Source of the DNA: Nitratidesulfovibrio sp.
GTDB taxonomy: Bacteria > Desulfobacterota > Desulfovibrionia > Desulfovibrionales > Desulfovibrionaceae
DNA length: 64,000 bases
Assembly: GCF_040373385.1 (NCBI RefSeq)
Contig: NZ_JBDXXH010000010.1
Coordinates: forward strand, 62,001-126,000
Direction: 5' to 3'
This document shows, piece after piece, positions 16,803 through 24,656 of this stretch. Both the position numbers and the translations under genes were made by a program. The notes beneath the pieces are model-generated. The model was not told where the DNA came from. It did no database searches and worked only from the letters and a program-made list of their open reading frames with translations. Each line of letters begins with the position of its first letter. Within the stretch, counting starts at the first letter, position 1.

Positions 16803-18422
16803 TTACCCCAGAATGGCCTTCAGGTCTTCATCCGGAGTGGTGATGGGCTTGATGTTGTAGTTCTGCACCAGGAAGTTCAGCACGTTGGGGGTGATGAACG
16901 CGGGCAGTGACGGTCCGAGGCGGATGTCCTTGATACCCAGGGCCAACAGGGTGAGCAGGATGACCACGGCCTTCTGCTCGTACCACGAGAGCACCAGCGA
17001 CAGGGGCAGGTCGTTCACGCCGCACTCGAAGGCACCGGCAAGGGCCACGGCGATCTGGATGGCCGAGTAGGCATCGTTGCACTGGCCCACGTCCAGCAGG
17101 CGCGGAATGCCGCCGATGTCGCCCAGTTCCTTGTCGAAGAAGCGGAACTTGCCGCAGGCCAGCGTGAGCACCACGGTGTCCTTGGGGGTCTTTTCCACGA
17201 ACTCGGTGTAGTAGTTGCGGCCGGGCTTTGCGCCGTCGCAGCCGCCCACCAGGAAGAAGTGGCGGATGGCGCCGGACTTCACCGCGTCAATGACCTGTCC
17301 GGCCACGCCCATGACGGTGTTGCGGCCAAAGCCCACCAGCACGTTCTTGCCGGGCGCGTCATCGGTGAAGCCGGGCATTTCCAGCGCCTTCCTGATCACG
17401 GCGGAGAAGTCGTAGTTCTCGCAGTGCACAAGGCCGGGCCAGCCCACGAGGCCGGTGGTGAACACGCGGTCCTTGTACGAATCCTGCGGCTTCTGGATGC
17501 AGTTGGTGGTGAACAGGATGGCGCCGGGGAAGGCGGGGAATTCCTTGTGCTGGTTCTGCCAGGCGGTGCCGAAGTGGCCGTGGAAGTGGGCGTACTTCTT
17601 CAGTTCCGGATAGCCGTGCGTGGGCAGCATTTCACCGTGGGTGTAAATGTCGATGCCCTTGCCCTCGGTCTGCTTCAAGAGTTCGTGCAGGTCGCGCAGG
17701 TCGTGGCCGGAGACGAGGATGCACTTGTTCTTGCGGTGGCCCAGGGGCACCTGGGTGGGCACGGGGTGGCCGTAGGTGCCGGTGTTGCCCGCATCCAGCA
17801 GTTCCATGGCGCGCAGGTTGACCTTGCCGCATTCCAGGGCAAGTTCCACCCACTGGCCAAGGTCGCGTTGCACGCCGTCGTACCCGGCGGCCAGGCCCTT
17901 GAACAGGAAGGCGAACACTTCGGGGTCGGTCTGGCCCAGCACGGCGGCGTGGTCGGCGTAAGCGGCCAGGCCCTTCATGCCGTAGAGCAGGGTCTGCTTC
18001 AGCGAGACGATGTCCGGGTCGCTCTTGTCGGCGGTCAGCGCGGCAATTTCGGCCTGCGCGCCCAGGGCGTCCAGGGTGGCGGCGGGCTGGAACGAGGCCG
18101 GGCCGGAGGCGAACGAAACTCCGGCGCGCACGGCCAGGGCCTGGCGGTGCTTGACGATCTCGTTGATGTAGGTCTGGAAGCGGGCCGGGTCGAAGTTGAC
18201 GTTGGTAAGGGTGGTGAACAGGGCCTTGGCCCCGTAGTGGTCGATGGCGGGATCGACGATGCCCTCCTTGCGGGCTTCCAGGGCCACCAGGGCCAGGCCA
18301 CGCAGGGCGTAGACGGTCAGATCCTGCAAGGCGGAAACCTCGGGCTGCTTGCCGCACACGCCGATGGTGGTGCAGCCGGTACCCTTGGCGGTCTGTTCAC
18401 ACTGGTTGCAGAACATGGACAT
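16803..18422 (-). CDS. hcp: Hybrid cluster protein, class I
   Basis: Hcp is a cytosolic NO reductase / protein S-nitrosylase type enzyme bearing a [4Fe-4S] cluster and a 4Fe-2S-2O hybrid cluster. The 539-aa product starts MSMFCNQCEQTAKGTGCT with the proximal cluster cysteines C-x2-C-x7-8-C-x5-C. It has hybrid-cluster blocks SGHDLRDLHELLKQTEGKGIDIYTHGEMLP split across the centre, TTNCIQ, GGCDGAKPGRNYYTE, LACGKFRF, DVGQCNDAYSA and WYEQKAV. Length is normal for class I. ATG 18422 has AAGGAG 6 nt upstream and fits the family N-terminus. An in-frame ATG at 18497 also has GGAGCGAG upstream and would add 25 residues (MVLSKILGLFGL...). A predicted HcpR-controlled promoter lies upstream. Confidence 0.96.
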   Translation of the reverse strand: MSMFCNQCEQTAKGTGCTTIGVCGKQPEVSALQDLTVYALRGLALVALEARKEGIVDPAIDHYGAKALFTTLTNVNFDPARFQTYINEIVKHRQALAVRAGVSFASGPASFQPAATLDALGAQAEIAALTADKSDPDIVSLKQTLLYGMKGLAAYADHAAVLGQTDPEVFAFLFKGLAAGYDGVQRDLGQWVELALECGKVNLRAMELLDAGNTGTYGHPVPTQVPLGHRKNKCILVSGHDLRDLHELLKQTEGKGIDIYTHGEMLPTHGYPELKKYAHFHGHFGTAWQNQHKEFPAFPGAILFTTNCIQKPQDSYKDRVFTTGLVGWPGLVHCENYDFSAVIRKALEMPGFTDDAPGKNVLVGFGRNTVMGVAGQVIDAVKSGAIRHFFLVGGCDGAKPGRNYYTEFVEKTPKDTVVLTLACGKFRFFDKELGDIGGIPRLLDVGQCNDAYSAIQIAVALAGAFECGVNDLPLSLVLSWYEQKAVVILLTLLALGIKDIRLGPSLPAFITPNVLNFLVQNYNIKPITTPDEDLKAILG

Positions 18423-18591
18423 GGGGCTCTCCTTTTTCTGGGGTTCACTCTTGTGGCCGGACAGGCCGAACAGGCCTAAAATTTTCGAAAGGACCATGGC
18501 TCGCTCCGTCGTGGTTGTGGTTCGGCGGGGCGGCGCCGTCGGGCGGCGCATCCGCCGCATCCGTCGTGGCCATTCGCCCGTCGTTGAGTGC

Positions 18592-18634
18592 ACAATAGTC
18601 CGGGGGGCGAAGGCGCGATGTGACGGACGTCAAA
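18592..18634 (-). promoter_or_regulatory. HcpR-type operator and -10 box of hcp
   Basis: On the minus strand TTTGAC-GTCC-GTCACA (18634 to 18619) fits the published Desulfovibrio HcpR consensus wTTGACnnnnGTCAAw with one mismatch. A -10-like TATTGT (18597 to 18592) puts the start of transcription near 18585. The operator centre is then at -41.5, the class II activation position for Crp/Fnr proteins. There is no good -35 box, as expected for an activated promoter. The leader would be about 163 nt. Confidence 0.72.
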
Positions 18635-19063
18635 ACCACGGGGGAATGTGCGCGAAATGCGATTTTTTTCGTGGGGCGGCATGTCCGGCGTACCCGGCCC
18701 ACGTGATGGGCCGCGCGCCGGAACTGGCGACGACCAGTGTGATGGATCGGGCGATGGGCATGAGGGCATCCCGTCCATGGTAGCGGTTTTGAGGGGGAAC
18801 GGGAGTATTATTTCGCGTGGTCGGGGCACGGATGGACAATGGCACGGATGGGCAATGGCGCGGAGGAACAAGGGCAGGAAAGGGCACGGGGCGGGCCACC
18901 GCACACGACGGGCGGTTTGGCCGCTCCGCATGGCGGCGGCTTTCGTGTGGCTGTCTATGCGGTTGCGTGTGCGCGATAGAAAGTATCGATTTTACCGGAA
19001 CTTGGCAGGTGGGCTATCCAATGGCGAGCCACCGCGCGTGGCGCAGCTTTTCCAGGAGGCCCC

Positions 19064-19858
19064 ATGCCCGTTGCCCGTCTGGTTGCCGGAGTGGATGTGG
19101 GCTCCACAGCCGCCAAGGCCGTGGTGCTCGACACCGCCTCGCGCATCGTAGTGGGTGTGGCCGTCACCCCCACCGGCTGGAACCCCCGCGATACCGGCGA
19201 GGCCGTGCTGCACGCCGCCCTGCGCGAGGCCGGAACCGACCGTGACGCCTTGATCCGCGTGGTGGGCACCGGCTATGGCCGCATCTCCCTGCCCTTCCTG
19301 CACCGCACCGTTACCGAAATTACCTGCCATGCGCGCGGCGCGCATCATCTTGCGCCCGATACCCGCACCGTGCTTGACGTGGGCGGGCAGGACAGCAAGG
19401 TGGTGGCCGTGGACGAGCGCGGCAACGTGCGCGACTTCGTCATGAACGACAAGTGCGCTGCCGGTACCGGGCGTTTCCTGCAGGTCATGACCGGCGTGCT
19501 CGACATGTCTCTGGACGAACTTGGCGATGCCGCCCTGCGTGGCACCCCCGTGCCGCTCAACAGCATGTGCGCCGTGTTTGCCGAAACCGAGGTCATCGGC
19601 CTCATCGCCCAGGGCGTCTCCAAGGACGACCTGGCCGCCTCCATCGTGGCCTCCGTGGCCCGCCGCCTGAAAGCCCTGACCGGCCGCGTGCCCCTTGTGC
19701 CCGGCTGCGCCTTTACCGGCGGCCTTGCCACCAACCCCGCCTTTGCCCGCATTTTTTCCGATACCCTCGGCCTTGCCGTCACCGTGTCCGACATGCCCCA
19801 GGCCACCGGGGCTCTTGGCGCCGCCCTCATCGCGGCGCAGGACGTGGCAGCGGGGTAG
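19064..19858 (+). CDS. BadF/HgdC-type ATPase, dehydratase activase (YjiL-like)
   Basis: The 264-aa protein belongs to the ASKHA-fold family of 2-hydroxyacyl-CoA dehydratase activators. These use ATP hydrolysis to push an electron into a partner iron-sulfur enzyme. Visible features are GVDVGSTAAKAVV (phosphate loop 1), DVGGQDSKVV (phosphate loop 2), and two cysteines, in FVMNDKCAAGTGRFL and NSMCAVFAETEV, that hold the bridging [4Fe-4S] cluster of the dimer. The start has AGGAGG 5 nt upstream. Its partner gene follows 248 nt downstream after repeat elements. Length is normal for a single-domain activase. Confidence 0.9.
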   Translation: MPVARLVAGVDVGSTAAKAVVLDTASRIVVGVAVTPTGWNPRDTGEAVLHAALREAGTDRDALIRVVGTGYGRISLPFLHRTVTEITCHARGAHHLAPDTRTVLDVGGQDSKVVAVDERGNVRDFVMNDKCAAGTGRFLQVMTGVLDMSLDELGDAALRGTPVPLNSMCAVFAETEVIGLIAQGVSKDDLAASIVASVARRLKALTGRVPLVPGCAFTGGLATNPAFARIFSDTLGLAVTVSDMPQATGALGAALIAAQDVAAG

Positions 19859-19966
19859 CTGCGGAAAGAAGTTCTGACGGGGGAAGGGCGAACATCACAA
19901 TGTTCTAAAGGGACGATCTGCACCACGGGAATGGTGCGGCCCAATTGAAAAGTTTGGGAGGAGCGT

Positions 19967-20005
19967 CAGCCGTTACACGAGCGCGAAGCGTGAGTGTTAC
20001 GGATG
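19967..20005 (-). repeat. REP-like palindrome, copy 2 (inverted orientation)
   Basis: CAGCCGTTACACGAGCGC...GCGTGAGTGTTACGGATG is the reverse complement of the ATCCGTAAcactcgc...TAACGGCTG element at 36098-36134. It lies between the activase and dehydratase-like genes. Confidence 0.75.
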
Positions 20006-20025
20006 ACGACAGCAGGGATTGGGGG

Positions 20026-20067
20026 TCCGGGGGAAGGAACCTTTTCCAAAAGGTTCCTTCCCCCGGA
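20026..20067. repeat. Perfect 19-bp inverted repeat between the activase and dehydratase-like genes
   Basis: CCGGGGGAAGGAACCTTTT (20027-20045) and its exact complement (20048-20066) are separated by two bases, with one more T/A pair outside. It could form a very stable hairpin about 40 nt before the next start codon. No T-run follows. It may be a partial terminator that lowers expression of the second gene or a dispersed repeat. Confidence 0.8.
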
Positions 20068-20106
20068 TTCGGATAGCTAACGCTCAAATCCGAAAGGAGC
20101 AGGCAC

Positions 20107-21246
20107 ATGACGTGGGAGAGCATCGAGCGGCTGAAGACGGCGGCGGAACGCAATGCCCTGGCCATCAGCGAGGTCAAGGCGGCGGGCCGCAAGGTGGTGG
20201 GGCTGTACTGTCTGTACTCGCCGGCGGAAATTGCGCTGGCGGCGGGCGCGGTGCCGGTGGTGCTGTGCGGCACGCGCAACGACCCCATTGCCACGGCCGA
20301 GCAGGTGCTGCCGCGCAACCTGTGCCCGCTCATCAAGAGCAGCTTCGGGTTCGCCATGGAAGGTTCGTGCCCGTACCTTTCGGCGGCGGACCTGGTGGTG
20401 GCGGACACCACCTGTGACGGCAAGAAGAAGATGTTCGAACTGCTGGGCGAGATGAAGCCCGTGCACCTCTTGCACCTGCCGTCCACGCCGGGCGACGAGG
20501 CCTTGCCCTTCTGGCGTGAGCAACTGGCGGGCCTGGTGAAGCGGGTAGAGAACGACTTCGGGGTGACCATCACCGACCAGAACCTGACCGACGCCATCAA
20601 GCTGGCCAACCGCGAGCGGCGCGCGCTAAAGGCGCTGATGGACCTGCCGCAGATGGAACCGGCCCCGGTGACCGGCATGCAGATGCTGGAAATGCTCTTC
20701 AAGCTCGGGTTCTTCCCTGACCGCGAAACCATCATCGAACTGGCCGAAGGCGTGGTGAACGAGGTGCAGGCGGCGGCCGAGGCCGGAACGCTGCCCGAAC
20801 GCAAGGGCGGCCCGCGCATCCTGCTGACCGGGGTGCCCGTGGGCATGGGCTCGCACAAGGTGGTGCGGCTCATCGAGGAATGCGGCGGCCAGGTGGTGTG
20901 CATGGAAAACTGCACCGGCTACAAGAAGGCCGACCTGGTGGCCGAGACGGGCGACCCGCTTACCGCGCTGGCGCGCCGCTACCTGTCCACGCCGTGTTCG
21001 GTCATGGCGCCCAATCAGGGCCGCTTCGACCTGCTGGAACAACTGGTGGCCGACTTCCTGCCGCACGGCGTGGTGGACCTGACCTGGCAGGCCTGCCACA
21101 CCTACAACGTGGAGGCGTACAAGGTGCGCAACTTCCTGCGCGACAAGTTCGACCTGCCCAGCCTGCACATCGAGACGGATTATTCCGAGGCCGACGCCGA
21201 ACAGCTCAAGGTGCGCATTGAGGCGTTTCTGGAGATGATCGGCTAA
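20107..21246 (+). CDS. 2-hydroxyacyl-CoA dehydratase-like / double-cubane cluster protein (YjiM-like)
   Basis: The 379-aa protein belongs to the HgdB/FldC/YjiM superfamily of low-potential iron-sulfur enzymes that are reduced by an ATP-driven activase. It has many spaced cysteines: LYCLYSPAEI near 35, NLCPLIKSSFG near 77, CPYLSAADLVVADTTCDGKKKM near 95-110, CMENCTGYKK near 275, and WQACHTYNVE near 330. A single stand-alone subunit next to a single activase gene is the arrangement of YjiL/YjiM and of double-cubane cluster proteins, rather than the two-subunit acyl-CoA dehydratases. Substrate is unknown. AAGGAG precedes the ATG. Confidence 0.87.
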   Translation: MTWESIERLKTAAERNALAISEVKAAGRKVVGLYCLYSPAEIALAAGAVPVVLCGTRNDPIATAEQVLPRNLCPLIKSSFGFAMEGSCPYLSAADLVVADTTCDGKKKMFELLGEMKPVHLLHLPSTPGDEALPFWREQLAGLVKRVENDFGVTITDQNLTDAIKLANRERRALKALMDLPQMEPAPVTGMQMLEMLFKLGFFPDRETIIELAEGVVNEVQAAAEAGTLPERKGGPRILLTGVPVGMGSHKVVRLIEECGGQVVCMENCTGYKKADLVAETGDPLTALARRYLSTPCSVMAPNQGRFDLLEQLVADFLPHGVVDLTWQACHTYNVEAYKVRNFLRDKFDLPSLHIETDYSEADAEQLKVRIEAFLEMIG

Positions 21247-21302
21247 AATCGTGGCTGGAGCAGCATGGGCAGTTGCCCGTGTCCGCCGCAGCAAGAATAC
21301 AC

Positions 21303-21332
21303 AAGGGGCCGTCCGCAAGGGGCGGCCCCTTT
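21303..21332 (+). terminator. Intrinsic terminator after the dehydratase-like gene
   Basis: AAGGGGCCG (21303-21311) pairs with CGGCCCCTT (21323-21331), the stem being extended inward by T-G and C-G pairs, and is followed by T. It lies 57 nt past the stop, in a 331-nt spacer before the oppositely oriented kup gene. Nothing else is recognisable in the spacer. Confidence 0.7.
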
Positions 21333-21577
21333 GCCGTGCCTGACGGTGTGCCTGACGGCGTACACAACGACATCGCCCCCATGGGTATTCGCGTGCGGCG
21401 CGAACCCCGAGGGGGCGATGAGGGGTGCCGGGACGGACACCCGACGGAAGCGAGGAGCGGAATGCCTCCGGCGGAAGGGCGTCGTGCACGCGGTCGTGCC
21501 CGTCCCGGCGGGGTGTTGCGTTGCGGACCGCCGCACCCCGTGATTACGTCGTGATTCGCCGCGCAGTGCGCGCGGCG

Positions 21578-23821
21578 CTACAGTTCCACCTGCGCGCCGA
21601 TTTCGATGACCCGCCCCGGCGGAATGCCGAAGAAGGTGGTGGCGTTCCAGGCGTTGCGCGACATGAAGGCGAACAGCGCCTTGCGCCACCCCGCCATGCG
21701 GTTTCCGCTGCCGATGAGCAGGGTTTCGCGGCCCACGAAGAAGGTGGTGGTTTCCATACGCATGGGCAGGCCGCGCGCGGCGGCAAGCTGCACCAGTTCG
21801 GGCACGCGCGGGGTCTGCATGAAGCCGTAGCGGGCCACCATGCGGTGAAAGCCTTCGCCCAGGTTGTGCACCACCAGCCGGTCGGGCCGCGGCACGAAGG
21901 GAGACGGCTCGGCCACTATGGTCAGCAGCACCACCGTCTGGTGCAGGGTGTGGTTGTGCTTGTAGTGGTGCAGCAGGGGCAGCGGCGTGCCTGTGGGGTT
22001 CACGGACATGAACACCGCCGTGCCCGGCACGCGCAGGGGCTTGGTGCGGCGCACTCCGTCAAGGAAGGTGCCGAAGGGTACCGAGGCGGCGGCAAAGCGG
22101 ACGGAAAGGGCGGCCCGGCCATCGCGCCAAGTCAGCATCAGGACCATGATGCCGATGGCCAGCAGCAGGGTGAACCAGCCGCCGTCCATGATCTTGAGCA
22201 GGTTGGCGGACAGGAACGCTGCGTCGAAGGCCAGGAACAGCGCCACCAGCGGCAGGGCCTGCCAGGCCCGCCAGCCCCAGCGCTGGCGCGCCACGGCGTA
22301 GTACAGCAGAGAGGTCATGCCCATGGTGGCGGTGACGGCGATGCCGTAGGCCCCGGCCAGGCGGCTGGATTCGCGGAAGGCCAGCACCAGCCCCACGCAG
22401 GCGATCATCAGCAGCCAGTTCACGCCGGGCAGGTAGATTTGGCCGCGCGTTTCCTCCGAGGTGTGGATGATGCGCATGCGCGGCACGAAGCCCAACTGGA
22501 TGCCTTGCTGCGTCAGCGAATACACGCCGGATATCATGGCCTGCGAGGCGATGACCGTGGCCACCGTGGACAGCGCCACCATGGGGTACAGCAGCGGGCG
22601 CGGCACCAGCGCGAAAAACGGGTTGAAGGACAGGGCCGGGTCGGCCAGCAGCATGGCGCCCTGGCCCAGGTAGTTGCACATCAGCGCCGGGAAGACCACG
22701 GCCATCCACGAAAGGCGGATGGGCCGGGCGCCAAAGTGCCCCATGTCGGCGTACAGCGCCTCGCCCCCGGTGATGCACAGCACCACCGACCCCAGCACAA
22801 CGATGCCGTGCAGGTTGTTTTCGATGAAGAACCGCACGGCATAGGTCGGGCTGATGGCGGCGAACACCTGCGGGTTGCGCAGCGCGGCCACAAGGCCCAG
22901 CGCGGCGATGGCCGCAAACCACACCACCATTACCGGGCCGAACACCCTGCCGATGCGTTCCGTGCCGTGCCGCTGGGCCATGAACAGCCCCACCAGCACG
23001 CCGATGGTGATGGGCAGCACGAAGGGCGCGGCGGCCTCGGTGGCCACCTCCAGCCCCTCCACGGCGGACAGCACCGAGATGGCCGGGGTGATCACCCCGT
23101 CGCCGTACAGCAGCGCGGCACCGAAAATGCCCACCACCGGCAGCAGGCGCCGAAAGCGCGAGACGGCAGGGGCGGGGGCGGGCTTCGCCGTGCCGCCCGG
23201 GGTCGTGTCGTCGCTGCCGGGGACCTGCCGGGGCGCGCCGTCTCGGGCACCGTCGCGCAGGAGGGCCAGCAGGGCGAAGATGCCGCCTTCGCCGTCGTTG
23301 TCGGCGCGCATGATGAACAGCACGTACTTGAGGGTGACCACCACGGTCAGCGCCCAGAACACCAGCGAAAGCACCCCCAGAATGTTGGTGGGCGTCACCG
23401 GCAGGGCATGCAGGCCGTGAAAGCATTCCTTGATGGCGTAGAGCGGGCTGGTGCCGATGTCGCCGTACACCACGCCCAGCGCGGCAAGGGCCAGCGGCAG
23501 CAGGCGGTTGGCGCCGTGGGTGGGTTGGGTGGCGCCGGGTTCGATGAACGGCGCGGGCGAAGCGGAGGCGCCGGAAGGCGCGAAGGATGCGGAAATGGGT
23601 TCTTGTGTGGACATGTGCTCATGACCGGCAACGGGCGCGGACCCGGCACAAGGCACGGGCGATGCGCCCCCGGTGACGGAGGCTTGCGGGGCGGTGTGCC
23701 CTGTGGTGGCGGAGGAGGCGGACGAAGGCGCAGCGGCATCGGGGCGCGGCAAGGCGCACGCGGTGCCGTCCGGCATGCTGCCGGACGCGGCTTCGCCCAA
23801 CGGAACGGGACCGGTGGACAT
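21578..23821 (-). CDS. kup: Kup-family potassium uptake protein
   Basis: Kup is an inner-membrane K+:H+ symporter. The 747-aa product has about 12 transmembrane helices starting near residue 115, with the family signature ALGVVYGDIGTSPLYA followed by LSLVFWALTVVVTLKYV, and a soluble C-terminal domain. It is longer than usual (about 630 aa) because of an Ala/Pro/Ser-rich N-terminal extension of about 110 residues. ATG 23821 has GGAGG 5 nt upstream; a later ATG at 23614 (MSTQEP) would remove most of the extension but has a poor ribosome site. The gene is a single unit convergent to the dehydratase-like gene. Confidence 0.94.
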   Translation of the reverse strand: MSTGPVPLGEAASGSMPDGTACALPRPDAAAPSSASSATTGHTAPQASVTGGASPVPCAGSAPVAGHEHMSTQEPISASFAPSGASASPAPFIEPGATQPTHGANRLLPLALAALGVVYGDIGTSPLYAIKECFHGLHALPVTPTNILGVLSLVFWALTVVVTLKYVLFIMRADNDGEGGIFALLALLRDGARDGAPRQVPGSDDTTPGGTAKPAPAPAVSRFRRLLPVVGIFGAALLYGDGVITPAISVLSAVEGLEVATEAAAPFVLPITIGVLVGLFMAQRHGTERIGRVFGPVMVVWFAAIAALGLVAALRNPQVFAAISPTYAVRFFIENNLHGIVVLGSVVLCITGGEALYADMGHFGARPIRLSWMAVVFPALMCNYLGQGAMLLADPALSFNPFFALVPRPLLYPMVALSTVATVIASQAMISGVYSLTQQGIQLGFVPRMRIIHTSEETRGQIYLPGVNWLLMIACVGLVLAFRESSRLAGAYGIAVTATMGMTSLLYYAVARQRWGWRAWQALPLVALFLAFDAAFLSANLLKIMDGGWFTLLLAIGIMVLMLTWRDGRAALSVRFAAASVPFGTFLDGVRRTKPLRVPGTAVFMSVNPTGTPLPLLHHYKHNHTLHQTVVLLTIVAEPSPFVPRPDRLVVHNLGEGFHRMVARYGFMQTPRVPELVQLAAARGLPMRMETTTFFVGRETLLIGSGNRMAGWRKALFAFMSRNAWNATTFFGIPPGRVIEIGAQVEL

Positions 23822-24254
23822 GAGGCCTCCGAAAAGGGTGGGGAAAGCTTCCCCCACCCCGAGGCCTGTCCGTCCGGCAGTGGCCGCCCGCTGCACGACA
23901 GCGGTACGGATGCACGGAGGTGCTCGGAGGGGTGCTCTCCCTTCGACGCCTGCGAGGTTAGCTGACGGGCTCGGGCCGAAGAGATTGCCCTACGCCTTGC
24001 GGCGATGCGCCCCGTACCGGGTGACCGGCTGTTGGGTCCCCCGCTTCCGCCCCCAGGGCGGAACTCGGCGATTTCGACGAGGGGCTACGCCTGTCCGCGT
24101 GCGCTGTCAATGGGGGGCGAATGCCTTGTGCCGCAAGGCATTGCAGGCGTGTGAAGCAAGGGGGCGTGGTTCGTGAAGGGGGGCAGGGCAGGGCGGGGCG
24201 GAAGCGGGCGCAACGCGACGCCCCGGCGAAAGGGCGGGGCGCTTGCGCGTACTG
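23822..24254. other. Spacer between kup and the tRNA-Val promoters
   Basis: No convincing gene is seen in this stretch. It holds a 9-bp perfect hairpin, AATGCCTTG-tgccg-CAAGGCATT, at 24120-24142. It presumably contains the leftward kup promoter, but I could not single out a good -35/-10 pair. Confidence 0.5.
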
Positions 24255-24283
24255 TTGTCAGGGGGCTGTGCCGGTCATATAGT
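24255..24283 (+). promoter_or_regulatory. Strong sigma-70 promoter of unassigned transcript
   Basis: TTGTCA (24255-24260), a 17-nt spacer and TATAGT (24278-24283) form a near-consensus promoter. The nearest gene downstream is tRNA-Val, 210 nt away, which has its own promoter. It would start a transcript near 24290. Confidence 0.55.
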
Positions 24284-24289
24284 TGAACG

Positions 24290-24416
24290 CGCACGCGCGA
24301 GCAGGGCATGGTTGGTGGGCTTGCGTGCATCCGGAGCGCAACCGGTCAGACATGTGGTCAGGCGTCCGGAGCGCATCTGGGTGGGCGGCAGCGCCCCCGG
24401 CGGGAGTTTTTCCATT
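24290..24416 (+). ncRNA. Candidate small RNA upstream of tRNA-Val
   Basis: A strong promoter (24255-24283) precedes a 125-nt stretch without a good reading frame. It contains TTGCG/CGCAA arms, a duplicated CRTCCGGAGCGCA (near 24328 and 24365), and a GGGCG-GCAG-CGCCC hairpin (near 24384-24398). TTTTT and TTTTTT runs follow from about 24406. These are the parts expected of a short independently terminated RNA. No known RNA family was recognised, and expression is not shown. Confidence 0.35.
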
Positions 24417-24442
24417 TTTTCGGGCATCGCCAAAGAAACCGC

Positions 24443-24471
24443 TTGACGGTGACGGCGTGCACATGTAGATA
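24443..24471 (+). promoter_or_regulatory. tRNA-Val promoter
   Basis: TTGACG (24443-24448), a 17-nt spacer and TAGATA (24466-24471) lie 21 nt before the mature tRNA 5' end. This is the usual spacing for a tRNA promoter. Confidence 0.75.
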
Positions 24472-24492
24472 CCCCTCCTGCCTCGCAGGTGT

Positions 24493-24567
24493 AGGCGCGT
24501 AGCTCAGGGGGAGAGCACTTCCTTGACACGGAAGGGGTCAGCAGTTCAAATCTGCTCGTGCCTACCA
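24493..24567 (+). tRNA. tRNA-Val (anticodon GAC)
   Basis: A 75-nt cloverleaf is visible. The acceptor AGGCGCG pairs with CGTGCCT (one G-U), the D-arm is GCTC...GAGC, the anticodon stem is CTTCC/GGAAG with loop TTGACAC (anticodon GAC), and the T-arm is GCAG-TTCAAAT-CTGC. CCA is encoded at 24565-24567. It has its own promoter and terminator. Confidence 0.96.
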
Positions 24568-24580
24568 CACCGAAAGCCCA

Positions 24581-24610
24581 GAGAGGGAGGTTCCGGCCTC
24601 CCTTTCTTGT
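24581..24610 (+). terminator. Terminator of tRNA-Val
   Basis: GGGAGG (24585-24590) pairs with CCTCCC (24597-24602) around TTCCGG, and flanking GAGA/TTTC lengthens the stem. TTGTT follows. It starts 14 nt after the tRNA. Confidence 0.8.
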
Positions 24611-24656
24611 TATGGTGCGCGCGGTTGCAACAACAAACTCACCGAGGAGATTCGGC

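Noticed and set aside
24290..24416. SRP (4.5S) RNA in the candidate small RNA
   Set aside because: GGTCAGGCGTCCGGAGCGC recalls part of the SRP core, but the GGAAGCAGC side of the internal loop is missing.
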